Source of the DNA: an uncultured Paenibacillus sp.
Lineage (GTDB): Bacteria; Bacillota; Bacilli; Paenibacillales; Paenibacillaceae
DNA: 64,000 nucleotides
NCBI GenBank assembly: GCA_937895345.1
Contig: CALAWP010000011.1
Coordinates: 1-64,000, forward strand
Reading direction: 5' to 3'
The notes under the pieces were generated by a model. That model made no database searches and had not been told where the DNA came from. It saw nothing but the letters and a program-made list of their open reading frames with translations. The translations under genes were made by a program, and so were the position numbers. Shown one piece after another: positions 23,870 through 32,557 of the stretch; position 1 is the stretch's first letter; each line of letters starts with the position of its first letter.

Positions 23870-25549
23870 CTAAGCGCTAGTATGCTCCGCGGCTTGAGCG
23901 GATATGTCAAACGTTACAACAAAAGTCGTTCCCTTCCCTTCGACGCTCTCGACTTCGATACGCCCCCCGTGACGTTCGGCGATGCTCAGGCAGAGCGGCA
24001 GTCCCAATCCGGTTCCGCGCGTCTTTGTCGTATAAAACGGCTCGAACAGCTGCTTCATCTGCTCTTGCGAGATGCCCACCCCTTCGTCGGCAATCCGGAT
24101 GCTGACCGTCCCGTTTTCGCAATGGGTGCTGATGCGCAGCACGCCTTTTTCGTCCATGGCCTCCATGCCGTTGCGGGCCAGGTTCAGCAGCATTTGCTTG
24201 ATCTCGCGGTCGTTGAGCATAATGGGCGGAAGCTCCCCGCAAAGTTCGACCTCCACCGATTGCCCGCGAAGATTGGCGTCCGCGACGATCAGCGGAATAA
24301 GGTCGTTGATCGTTTCGTTCAACGACGACAGATCCAAATTCAGCTCCCGGTTTTGCGCCAGCGACAAAAAATCGCTGATGATCATGTTCGCCCGGTCCAG
24401 CTCGCCCATAATGATGCGAAAATACTGATGCTGGCTTTGCGGGCTCCGTTCCTGAATCAGCTGCACGAATCCGCGAATGACCGCCATCGGATTGCGAATC
24501 TCGTGCGTAATGCTGGCCGCCATTTGTCCGACCAGGCTTAATCGTTCCATGCGCCCGACCTCGTTCCGAAGCTGGCTCAGCTCCGTCACGTCCTGCGCAA
24601 TAAGGGCGGCGCCGGAAATATGATCGTTTGTTACATCGCGAAGGACGACGGATATGTACAGAAGCATTTTATTGTTTTCCAAATTCGGCTTAATCATCGT
24701 CACTTGTCCGTTCAGGGCGTCATGGAGCAATTTGATGCCCGTTTCTCCGCCTGCGGATTGGAACACCGATTTGTAATGGATATCCGTCAGACGATCGGCG
24801 CTGCCGTATTCCTGCTTCAAATTAAGCAGCTTGACCGATTCTTCGTTCGCGTTCGTGATGACGCCGTTGTGATCGACGATCATGACGGCTAACGGCGCTT
24901 TGTCGATGAATTGCTGAAGCTTTTCCACCTCGTTGCGGTACTGGTCGGACAGCTGCAGCACTTTGTCGTACAACGACTGCTTTTCCTTGATGCCTTCGAT
25001 GATGAAAATGGACAGCCAGGTAGACAACAGCAGCCCCATAATCGCCAGCAGCGAGCCTGCGATCAGCTCGACGGTCCATTCCGCACCGATATATTGCATA
25101 AAACCGCCGAAAGAAAACGAAGCATAGATTAAGACCAAACTCATCAAAAGGGCGCCTATCCGTTCTTTCCGCTCCGGGCCGGAAGCCTGAAACATTTGAA
25201 TAAAACCGGACCACAAGGCGATAAACAGCAACAAGAAAACGACAAAGCTGATCGTTTCCCAGTTGCTGTCGAGCGCGGGAATTCTTAAACCGGCGTACAA
25301 AACGGACAATGCCAGCATCGCCCGGAAGCCTCCGTACAAGGACCCGATCAGCAACGGCACGACCCTGTAATCCAAGTCGAACTGGTACAGGCTTAACGAA
25401 GTAAGCATGCACAGCACGATGGATATACCGCTTGCGGCTGCGATAAACAGCTCGACGCCTTTCCAGCCGCGTTCTTTGTCGTGCCACAACAGGAAGGCGA
25501 ATACGGGCAATACGGAAAGGAAAAATTGCAGCAATAATTCCTTGAGCAC
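23870..25549 (-). CDS. Membrane sensor histidine kinase with PAS domain (KinB-like, probable sporulation kinase)
   Basis: 559 residues. Six TM segments at the N-terminus (about 1-195) resemble the 5TM-LYT type sensor. A short coiled region and a PAS domain follow (about 205-325, APLAVMIVDHNGVITNANEES). The HisKA phosphoacceptor is in ASITHEIRNPMAVIRGFVQL (His near residue 346). The HATPase domain has NLARNGMEAM (N box), DEGVGI, FEPFYTTKTRGTGLGLPLC. No response regulator is adjacent, as is typical for orphan kinases that feed the Spo0 phosphorelay. The start is GTG after GGGAGG. The target is inferred. Confidence 0.9.
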   Translation of the reverse strand: MLKELLLQFFLSVLPVFAFLLWHDKERGWKGVELFIAAASGISIVLCMLTSLSLYQFDLDYRVVPLLIGSLYGGFRAMLALSVLYAGLRIPALDSNWETISFVVFLLLFIALWSGFIQMFQASGPERKERIGALLMSLVLIYASFSFGGFMQYIGAEWTVELIAGSLLAIMGLLLSTWLSIFIIEGIKEKQSLYDKVLQLSDQYRNEVEKLQQFIDKAPLAVMIVDHNGVITNANEESVKLLNLKQEYGSADRLTDIHYKSVFQSAGGETGIKLLHDALNGQVTMIKPNLENNKMLLYISVVLRDVTNDHISGAALIAQDVTELSQLRNEVGRMERLSLVGQMAASITHEIRNPMAVIRGFVQLIQERSPQSQHQYFRIIMGELDRANMIISDFLSLAQNRELNLDLSSLNETINDLIPLIVADANLRGQSVEVELCGELPPIMLNDREIKQMLLNLARNGMEAMDEKGVLRISTHCENGTVSIRIADEGVGISQEQMKQLFEPFYTTKTRGTGLGLPLCLSIAERHGGRIEVESVEGKGTTFVVTFDISAQAAEHTSA

Positions 25550-25588
25550 GGATCACAGGCCTCCCTTACTTGCCAGGATAAACATTCG

Positions 25589-26425
25589 TTATAACTGTCT
25601 GTTCACCCAATCTGATATATAGTCAATCGTTTCTAATCCTTCCGTATCGTTGTGCAGCTCGTGCAAGCCGCCTTCCCATGCGCGCCATTCGCATTTGCCC
25701 GACAGTAGGCGGGCCAGCTGCTCGCTTGCATGCCAAGACGTAATCCGGTCCGCCGTGCCGTGCATCAGCAGCAGCGGCACTTCCAACCGATCGGCATGCC
25801 GCAACGCCCATTCGCCCGCTGCTTGAAGATCCGTATACGTGCGCAGCGATATGCGCGTATGGCATAAAGGGTCGCCGACCACCGACCGCGATTCCGGACC
25901 GCCAGTCCGGTACAAGTCGGCCGGATCGAGTCCGGTGGACAAGGACAAGGAAGGCCATAAGGGCGCCAGCATTTTGCCCGCCCGTTCTTTCCACGCCGGA
26001 GGCTGGAACGCAAGCCGGAGCCACGGGCTGGTCACGATGAGTCCCCGAATCGGCGGCTTTCGTCTGATGGCGCAATTGAGCGCAATATTCCCTCCCATGC
26101 TGTGGCCGTACAAAAATACGGGCAGCTCCGGATGTCTGGAAGCTGACTCCAGAATAACCGTTTCCGTATCTTTTAGAGCGGCATCGAGAGAGCGAAGATG
26201 TCCTCGCTTTCCTTCCGAGCGTCCGTGTCCATAATGGTCGAAAGCGGTTACCAACAAGTTCGCGCGAGTCATCCGCTCCGCCGCAAACTCGTACCTTTCG
26301 CCATGTTCTCCGATGCCGTGCGCCAATACGACAACGGCTTTCGCCCCGGCACTCTCCGGCCGCCATTCGCGAACAAACAAGCTGGACTGCGCTTCGCCTT
26401 TCGTTTGCCACTCCGTCCTTTGCAT
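25589..26425 (-). CDS. Alpha/beta hydrolase, monoacylglycerol lipase / lysophospholipase type
   Basis: A cytosolic serine hydrolase of the Hydrolase_4 group. VLAHGIGEHGERYEFAAERM, DHYGHGRSEGKRGHL, nucleophile Ser in YGHSMGGNIAL, Asp in MHGTADRITS and His in GGLHELHND are all present. It likely acts on lysophospholipids or monoglycerides, by family. GGAAGGAG precedes the start, and TATAAT (complement of 26465-26470) lies upstream in the divergent promoter region shared with the flavoprotein gene. Confidence 0.9.
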   Translation of the reverse strand: MQRTEWQTKGEAQSSLFVREWRPESAGAKAVVVLAHGIGEHGERYEFAAERMTRANLLVTAFDHYGHGRSEGKRGHLRSLDAALKDTETVILESASRHPELPVFLYGHSMGGNIALNCAIRRKPPIRGLIVTSPWLRLAFQPPAWKERAGKMLAPLWPSLSLSTGLDPADLYRTGGPESRSVVGDPLCHTRISLRTYTDLQAAGEWALRHADRLEVPLLLMHGTADRITSWHASEQLARLLSGKCEWRAWEGGLHELHNDTEGLETIDYISDWVNRQL

Positions 26426-26538
26426 GATAACGCTCCTTCCGGTGGAGAATCCTCATTAAATTCATTATACTGGAAAGCGGAAAGATTCATATATAGATTT
26501 ATTAGGTGTTGACAAATTTAGCGAATAGGTGAACAAAC

Positions 26539-27810
26539 ATGAAATATGACGTCATCGTTGCAGGTGCGGGATCGGCCGGACTGATGGCCGCTGCGGCAGC
26601 CGGCGAGCACGGCGCCAAGGTGCTTCTGCTCGACAAGGGCGACAAATTGGGCCGCAAGCTCGGCATATCGGGCGGCGGAAGATGCAATGTGACCAACGCC
26701 AAAGAACTGGACGAGCTGATCCAGAACATTCCGGGAAACGGAAAATATTTATACAGCGCATTTGCGACGTTCAGCAATAAACATATCGTCGCTTTCTTCG
26801 AAGAGCTTGGCATCCAGCTGCAGGAGGAAGACAACGGACGAATGTTTCCCGTCAGCGGCAAAGCCAAGACGGTCGTGGACGCGCTCGTCGGCAAAGTTCG
26901 TTCGCTCGGCGCGGAAATCCGCGTCAATAGTCCGATCGAACGGGTCATTTACCGGGACGGAAGAGCGGCGGGTGTCCGGCTGCGGACAGGCGAAACGATT
27001 GCGAGCAATGCGGTCATTGTGGCCGTCGGCGGCAAATCCGTTCCTCAAACCGGCTCTACCGGCGACGGTTACGCATGGGCCGAGGAAGCCGGCCATACGA
27101 TCGTCGAGCTGTTTCCGACGGAAGTGCCGCTGACGTCGAAGGAACCTTTTATCGTGCGGAAGGAATTGCAGGGATTGTCGCTGCGCGGTGTGGAAATGTC
27201 CGTCTGGAACGCCAAAGGGAAACGAATCGTCCGGCATGAGGGCGATATGATCTTTACCCATTTCGGCATGTCGGGACCGATTGCCCTTCGCTGCAGCCAG
27301 TTTGTCGTCAAGGAAAGAAAAAAGAACGGAGGCGGCGAGGTAGCCGTCCGGATCGATTTGAAGCCGGGAACGTCGGCGGACGAGCTGTATGCCCATACGA
27401 TGGAACTGTGCAAGCAAGAGTCCCGCAAAACGATCAAAAACGTCTTAAAGGGGTTCTTTCCGGAGCGAATGGTGCCTTTGCTGCTGGAGCGGACGGGGCT
27501 GAAGGAGGATATTACCTACGATCATATCCCGAAGCAACAGTGGATGGAGCTTATGCAAATCGCCAAAGCGTTTACGGTGATGGTGAACGGCACGCTGTCG
27601 ATCGAAGAAGCGTTCGTCACCGGCGGCGGAGTCAATCTAAAGGAAATCGATCCGAGGTCGATGCAGTCCAAGCTGATGGACGGCCTCTATTTTTGCGGAG
27701 AAATTTTGGACATCCATGGGTATACGGGGGGATACAATATTACTGCCGCGTTCTCCACGGGCTATAACGCAGGCAAGCATGCCGCAGAAACGACGACCGG
27801 CGTCCGTTAA
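26539..27810 (+). CDS. Flavoprotein of the HI0933/YhiN (BaiN-like) family
   Basis: 423 residues with an N-terminal FAD-binding Rossmann motif VIVAGAGSAGLMAAAAAGEHG, the family stretch KLGRKLGISGGGRCNVTNA and a C-terminal return to the FAD domain, GLYFCGEILDIHGYTGGYNITAAFSTGYNAG. Members are annotated as NAD(P)/FAD-dependent oxidoreductases or aminoacetone-oxidase-like proteins; physiological substrates in Bacilli are unclear. AGGTGA precedes the ATG. TTGACA (26508) could be a -35 but I see no matching -10. The repeat arrays begin directly after this gene. Confidence 0.92.
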   Translation: MKYDVIVAGAGSAGLMAAAAAGEHGAKVLLLDKGDKLGRKLGISGGGRCNVTNAKELDELIQNIPGNGKYLYSAFATFSNKHIVAFFEELGIQLQEEDNGRMFPVSGKAKTVVDALVGKVRSLGAEIRVNSPIERVIYRDGRAAGVRLRTGETIASNAVIVAVGGKSVPQTGSTGDGYAWAEEAGHTIVELFPTEVPLTSKEPFIVRKELQGLSLRGVEMSVWNAKGKRIVRHEGDMIFTHFGMSGPIALRCSQFVVKERKKNGGGEVAVRIDLKPGTSADELYAHTMELCKQESRKTIKNVLKGFFPERMVPLLLERTGLKEDITYDHIPKQQWMELMQIAKAFTVMVNGTLSIEEAFVTGGGVNLKEIDPRSMQSKLMDGLYFCGEILDIHGYTGGYNITAAFSTGYNAGKHAAETTTGVR

Positions 27811-27879
27811 GCGTCCTGGACCGTTCGATGAGCCTCCGTCACAGCGACTCGAGCTCACTTTAAGAGCCTGCGTTAAGCG

Positions 27880-28400
27880 TCCCGGGCCGCTCTATGATGC
27901 TACATCAAAGCAGCCCGGACTGCTACAAGATCCCATTATGCGGCCCGAGCCTGCTCTATGATGCTAATTCAGAGCGGCCCGGGCTGTCTCACGAATCCCG
28001 TTATGCAGCCCGAGCTTGCTCTCTGTTGCTACGTCAGTGCGGCACGAACTGCCTCACGATCCCCGTTATGCGGCCCGAGCCTGCTCTATGATGCTACGTC
28101 GTGCGGCCTGAGCTGCCTCACGATCCCCGTTATGCGGCCCGAGCCCGTGGCTAGATGCTACGTCAGTGCGGCACGAACTGCCTCACGATCCCCGTTATGC
28201 GGCCCGAGCCCGTGGCTAGATGCTACGTCAGTGCGGCACGAGCTGCTTCACGATCACCGTTATGCGGCCCGAGCCTGTGGCTAGATGCTACGTCAGTGCG
28301 GCACGAGCTGCTTCACGATCACCGTTATGTGGCCCGAGCCTGCTCTATGATGCTACGTCGTGCGGCCTAAGCTGCCTCACGATCCCCGTTGCAGCCGAAC
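27880..28400. repeat. Imperfect tandem array, about eight units of 64-65 bp
   Basis: Units begin near 27890, 27954, 28017, 28082, 28145, 28210, 28275 and 28340. Shared words are GATGCTACGTC, GCGGCACGA, CTCACGATC and GTTATGCGGCCCGAGCC. Units 5-7 form a subfamily (CGTGGCTAGATG) inside a GCTCTATGATG background, indicating recent internal duplication. Divergence is greatest at the left edge, where traces extend back toward 27815. There are no unique spacers, so it is not a CRISPR. It fills the gap between the flavoprotein gene and the small gene at 28452; no convincing gene lies in it. Confidence 0.9.
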
Positions 28401-28451
28401 CGCTCACGATCCGAATGCTCGGGCCGGGCTAAGGCCGTGTTCGAGACGAGA

Positions 28452-28856
28452 CTAGATACGAACATCGCCCGAAAAGTAACTGTAAGATTTGGCGTCAGGA
28501 TCGAACAAATCCGGGTCGTAGCCGTCCTCGTCCCGGTTGGCCAGTCCGAGTTCCGTCTCCTCCTGGGCGGCGATCCAATCTTCATTGACAACATGCGCCG
28601 GAATATGGATGGAATCCAACTCGTAGGCCGTATTGGTCAATCTCTCTTCCTGAAGCTCGGACTGCTCCATCAGCTTCCCGCCGTTCGCCTGCGCAATTTC
28701 AAGCGCAGAAGCCAGATCGTTTCCGTCTACATGAATATGCACCCGGTTCTCGCCGTGGCCAACGGGATCGTAGCCAAGCTCCTGCAGCAAATCGTAAGCG
28801 ATTGCCGCGCTTCTATCGTCCTGAAACTGGAACATGATCGCTGCATGCTGGGACAT
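28452..28856 (-). CDS. Conserved-looking hypothetical protein, 134 residues, acidic
   Basis: Start preceded by AAAGGAAG. The first ~65 residues (AAIMFQFQDDRSAAIAYDLLQELGYDPV, then VHIHVDGNDLASALEIAQANGGKLM) predict two beta-alpha-beta units like an ACT or ferredoxin-like fold. The C-terminal tail is acidic (DEDGYDPDLFDPDAKS). No signal peptide or TM. It sits alone between two tandem arrays, with normal codon use. Function unknown. Confidence 0.8.
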   Translation of the reverse strand: MSQHAAIMFQFQDDRSAAIAYDLLQELGYDPVGHGENRVHIHVDGNDLASALEIAQANGGKLMEQSELQEERLTNTAYELDSIHIPAHVVNEDWIAAQEETELGLANRDEDGYDPDLFDPDAKSYSYFSGDVRI

Positions 28857-29021
28857 CTGCGTTCTTCCTTTCTTGGTGCGCGATGTTCGGCAAGCGCCCG
28901 GGCGGACGATCCTTCCCCTCCACGCCCGTTCGCTTGCCGCCTACCGTATAGGATGGCAACTTTGGAGCAAAGTTACTCCATTAAGCTTCCATCCTCCGGC
29001 CGCCCGCTTTTCCTGGACGCT

Positions 29022-30062
29022 CGAAGTTCGTTTGGCGCGCTCTAAGGTCACGCATGAACTTGCATCGTCCTCCACTGCCGATTCTGCTCGCTCTAAGGTC
29101 GCGCATGAACTTGCATCGTCCTCCACTGCCGATTCTGCTCGCTCTAAGGTCGTGCACGAACTTACATCGCCCTCCACCAGCCGTTTGGCACGCTCCAAGG
29201 TCGCGCATGAACTTACATCGTCCTCCGCTGCCGATACTGCTCGCTCTAAGGTCGCGCATGAACTTGCATCGTCCTCCACTGCCGATTCTGCTCGCTCTAA
29301 GGTCGCGCATGAACTTGCATCGTCCTCCACTGCCGATTCTGCTCGCTCTAAGGTCGTGCACGAACTTACTTCGCCCTCCGCCAGCCGTTTGGCCGCTCCA
29401 AGGTCGCGCATGAACTTACATCGTCCTCCGCCAGCCGTTTGGCACGCTCCAAGGTCGCGCATGAACTTACATCGTCCTCCGCTGCCGATTCTGCTCGCTC
29501 TAAGGTCGTGCATGAACTTACATCGTCCTCCGCCAGCCGTTTGGCACGCTCTAAGGTCGCGTATAAACTTACTTCGCCCTCTGCTGCCGATTCTGCTCGC
29601 TCTAAGGTCGTGCATGAACTTACTTCGCCCTCTGCTACCGATTCTGCTCGCTCTAAGGTCGTGCATGAACTTACATCGTCCTCCGCCAGCCGTTTGACAC
29701 GCTCTAAGGTCGCGCATGAACTTGCATCGTCCTCCACTGCCGACTCTGCTCGCTCTAAGGTCGCGCATGAACTTATATCGCCCTCCGCCAGCCGTTTGAC
29801 ACGCTCTAAGGTCGTGCATGAACTTACATCGTCCTCCGCTGCCGATTCTGCTCGCTCCAAGGTCGTGCATGAACTTGCATCGTCCTCCACTGCCGACTCT
29901 GCTCGCTCCAAGGTCGCGCACGAACTTACATCGCCCTCTGCTACCGATTCTGCTCGCTCCAAGGTCGTGCATGAACTTATATCGACCTCCGCCGCCGATT
30001 CTGCTCCCTCTAAGTCGCGCATGAACTTGCAACGCTCTGCGCTGCCTTTCCGCTCGTTCAAC
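29022..30062. repeat. Tandem array of 20 units of 51 bp
   Basis: The word AAGGTC (AAGTC in the last unit) recurs at 29044, 29095, 29146, 29197, 29248, 29299, 29350, 29400, 29451, 29502, 29553, 29604, 29655, 29706, 29757, 29808, 29859, 29910, 29961 and 30012. Spacing is exactly 51 except one 50-base unit ending at 29400. Two unit types are interspersed, one with CTGCCGATTCTGCTCGCTC and one with CAGCCGTTTGGCACGCTC. All share GCATGAACTT-CATCG. Several frames stay open on both strands because 51 is divisible by three. The array begins two bases after the stop of the minus-strand gene ending at 30064, i.e. it is that gene's 3' region. Confidence 0.93.
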
Positions 30063-30063
30063 C

Positions 30064-30738
30064 TTACAACCTTGTGCCATATAGCAGATCTTGCACCGCA
30101 TCCCTGGAAATTTCGTAAAAATGCCGGCGCTGCCCAGACGTTTGGTCAGGCAATACCAGCCCTCTCTCTTCCAACTTTTGGAGCACTCTCATACTGTTTA
30201 CTCTGCCTGCCTTCAAAAAACTTTTCACTTCCTTCAGCCGAAAAGGGCGGTTTAACCGCAACGCGTGCAACAGCAATTCTCTTTCATGCAAGGAGAACTC
30301 CTCCCCCTCACTCCTCTGTCCAAACTTCCCCAGCAACTCGTAAACCGAAGCCTGGCAAGCTTCTTTTTTCTTATCGAGCTCGTCCCAACTGAAAGGAATG
30401 TAAACATACCGGCGACTGGCGATCGTCCGCACCCTGCTCCTTTCAAAGCTGAAGCGGTCCCGCGTGATGTTTTCCGCATGGTATGCATAACCCTCGCTCT
30501 CGAATGCGAGCCCTAACGGTTCATAAAATGCATCGATAAAAATCGAAAATCCGCCCGTATTGACGATTTCATACTCCAAAATGAATCCATGAAAGCTTTT
30601 AAATACGGGCCACAGCACCTCGCTGAACATTTTACGTTCGCCGGTCAAATCCTTTTGCAGCATTTCCAGCCTCCGGCCCCTGGCCGTTTTCTTTTGTTCC
30701 AGCAAAAAAGCATTAAACTCCACATCGAAGTTCGGCAT
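30064..30738 (-). CDS. Probable PD-(D/E)XK nuclease-like domain fused to a winged helix
   Basis: 224 residues. The ATG at 30738 is nine bases after GGAGGG; one at 30747 abuts it. Residues 55-120 read like a very-short-patch-repair/DUF559-type endonuclease fold: EYEIV, then IDAFYEPLGLAFESEGYAYH (Asp69; Glu80/Glu82 with Glu-x-x where Lys is expected), then RDRFSFERSRVRTIASRRYVYIPFSWDEL (conserved-type Arg and the late strand). Residues 148-212 predict a winged helix (HERELLLHALRLNRPFRLKEVKSFLKAGRVNSMRVLQKLEERGLV). No methyltransferase is nearby. The 20-unit 51-bp array follows directly downstream with no terminator between. Nuclease activity is inferred from motif layout only; the catalytic Lys is not evident. 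Confidence 0.78.
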   Translation of the reverse strand: MPNFDVEFNAFLLEQKKTARGRRLEMLQKDLTGERKMFSEVLWPVFKSFHGFILEYEIVNTGGFSIFIDAFYEPLGLAFESEGYAYHAENITRDRFSFERSRVRTIASRRYVYIPFSWDELDKKKEACQASVYELLGKFGQRSEGEEFSLHERELLLHALRLNRPFRLKEVKSFLKAGRVNSMRVLQKLEERGLVLPDQTSGQRRHFYEISRDAVQDLLYGTRL

Positions 30739-30784
30739 ATCCAGCATCCCTCCAAACTAATGAAATGTGCGAGCTCCGCGAAAC

Positions 30785-30826
30785 AAAAAAGCGCCGACCA
30801 TCCCTCCACAGAGAGACAATCGGCGC
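30785..30826 (-). terminator. Terminator after xylB
   Basis: Minus-strand stem GCGCCGA...TCGGCGC followed by six T, about 200 bases past the xylB stop. Confidence 0.75.
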
Positions 30827-30904
30827 ATGCTTTGCGCGTAACTGGCGACTGATAAAAGTATAACTCAACTTGCGTCACAACGGAACTGCATATTCTGTGA
30901 TCCG

Positions 30905-31042
30905 CGCGGGCCTGGAACGGTTCCCTTGACGATATCCGGCCTACCCCCGGAACAGTTCGTTCGCTTCGACGGTTTCCGCCCCTGGAACGGTTCAATCGCT
31001 TCGATCGGCCTGACGATATCCGGTCTATCCCCTGAACGGAGC
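30905..31042. repeat. Degenerate tandem repeat at the xylB 3' end
   Basis: CCTGGAACGGTTC recurs (30911, 30981), as do GACGATATCCGG (30929, 31013) and CGCTTCGA/GATCGCTTCG. The units overlap the last codons of xylB (about 31025-31042), so the repeat grew from or into the gene's end. Confidence 0.55.
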
Positions 31043-32521
31043 GATCGCTTCGTTCAAACCGCGAGTGGCGGCGTACACTTGCTGGTAGACGCGGAAGATC
31101 GCTTCGTATTGCTTGACGGCTTCCGGATTCGGCTTGTAGCTGTCCGCATGCTTGACGAAGCGCTCGGCGCAGGCTTCGAGGCTGTCATACCAGCCGCAGC
31201 CGTAAGCGGCGAGCATCGCGGCGCCGAGACCCGGTCCTTGCTCGTTCTCCAGCGACACGACTTCGGCGTTGAAAATATCGGCTTGCATTTGCAGCCAGTC
31301 CGGATTTTGCGCGCCGCCTCCGATGGAGACGATCTTGTCGACGGTTTTGCCAGCGCTGCGGAACATATCGACGGACTCGTTCAAGGAGAACGTGATGCCT
31401 TCCATCACCGCCCGGGCAAAATGAACCCGTTTATGCGAGCCGTCGATGCCGATAAAGCTCGCCCGAATCGTAGAATCGGCATGAGGCGTACGTTCTCCGA
31501 CCAGATAAGGCGTAAACAGCAGCCCGTTCGAGCCCGGCGACACTTCACCTACGCCTGCCAACAGCTCGCCGAACGACTCGCCCGCCGCAAACGTATTTTT
31601 GAACCAGCTCAGGCTGTAGCCGGCGGCGAGCGTGACGCCCATCGCATAAAACGCATTTTCCTTGCCATGGTTGAAGAAATGCACTTTGCCCCGGTAATCC
31701 TTCTCGCGGTCCTCTTCATACGACAAAATAACGCCTGAGGTGCCGATGCTGCAAAGCGTCAGCCCTTCCGACAAAATTCCCGCGCCGATGGCGCCGCAAG
31801 CGTTGTCGGCGCCGCCCGCAAACACTTTAACGGAAGCCGCAAGTCCCGTTTTCGCCGCCAGCTCGGGCAGCAGCGTGCCTGTCAGCCCATGCGACTCGAC
31901 AAGCGGAGGGCAGAAGCTGTCTGGCAAATCGAACGCGCGCAGCACGTCGCCGCTCCACGTTTTGCCGGCGACATCCAGCAGCAGCGTGCCGGCCGCATCG
32001 GAATAATCCATATGAAGCTGTCCGGTCAGCCGGTAACGCACATAATCCTTCGGCAGCAGGAACAGCTTCGCTTTCGCGAACAGCTCCGGCTCATGTTGGC
32101 GCACCCACAATATTTTGGGCAGCGTGAAGCCTTCGAGCGCCGGATTGCGCGTGACCGACAGCAGCTTGTCGCCAAGCGTCCGTTCGATCTCGCGGCATTG
32201 TTCCGTCGTGCGCGTATCGTTCCATAGGATCGCGTTGCGCACAGGATTGCCCGCATCGTCCAGCAGCACGAGGCCGTGCATTTGGCCGGAAAAACTGATG
32301 CCTTCAATTCGAGAAGCGTCGATTCCTTCGGCCGCCGCCGCTTCGGCCAGAGCCTCCAGCGTCGCGTCTACCCAATCGTCCGGCCTCTGTTCGCTCCAGC
32401 CGGAATGCTCGTGAAACAACGGATAGCTGCGGGACGCCTCCGCCGCCACTTTGCCGTCCTTGGCCACAAGCAGCACTTTGACCGCGCTTGTTCCCAAGTC
32501 AATACCTGCAACATAACTCAT
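31025..32521 (-). CDS. xylB: Xylulokinase
   Basis: Phosphorylates D-xylulose to xylulose-5-phosphate for the pentose phosphate pathway. FGGY family, 498 residues. GIDLGTSAVKVLL is the first phosphate loop; FSGQMHGLVLLD and NDTRTTEQC form the sugar site; GGADNACGAIGAG carries the catalytic-type Asp; SIGTSGVILS and SIGGGAQNPDWLQMQADI complete the ATP site. It lies downstream of xylA across a repeat-filled gap of 215 bases, and is probably transcribed from the xylA promoter. Confidence 0.96.
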   Translation of the reverse strand: MSYVAGIDLGTSAVKVLLVAKDGKVAAEASRSYPLFHEHSGWSEQRPDDWVDATLEALAEAAAAEGIDASRIEGISFSGQMHGLVLLDDAGNPVRNAILWNDTRTTEQCREIERTLGDKLLSVTRNPALEGFTLPKILWVRQHEPELFAKAKLFLLPKDYVRYRLTGQLHMDYSDAAGTLLLDVAGKTWSGDVLRAFDLPDSFCPPLVESHGLTGTLLPELAAKTGLAASVKVFAGGADNACGAIGAGILSEGLTLCSIGTSGVILSYEEDREKDYRGKVHFFNHGKENAFYAMGVTLAAGYSLSWFKNTFAAGESFGELLAGVGEVSPGSNGLLFTPYLVGERTPHADSTIRASFIGIDGSHKRVHFARAVMEGITFSLNESVDMFRSAGKTVDKIVSIGGGAQNPDWLQMQADIFNAEVVSLENEQGPGLGAAMLAAYGCGWYDSLEACAERFVKHADSYKPNPEAVKQYEAIFRVYQQVYAATRGLNEAIAPFRG

Positions 32522-32557
32522 CGCTTTGGCCTGCCCCTCTCCTGTTTAGATGCCAAG

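Noticed and set aside
27880..30062. Possible CRISPR arrays
   Set aside because: Units are contiguous with no unique spacers, units are 51 or 64-65 bp long, and no cas genes are in the window.
28834..30392. Long plus- and minus-strand ORFs through the 51-bp array
   Set aside because: They arise because the unit length is divisible by three. A 50-base unit shifts the register, the peptides are pure repeats in several frames, and no start has a convincing ribosome site.
30064..30747. Solitary restriction endonuclease of a classical R-M system
   Set aside because: No methyltransferase or specificity gene is adjacent, and the catalytic Lys of PD-(D/E)XK is not evident.
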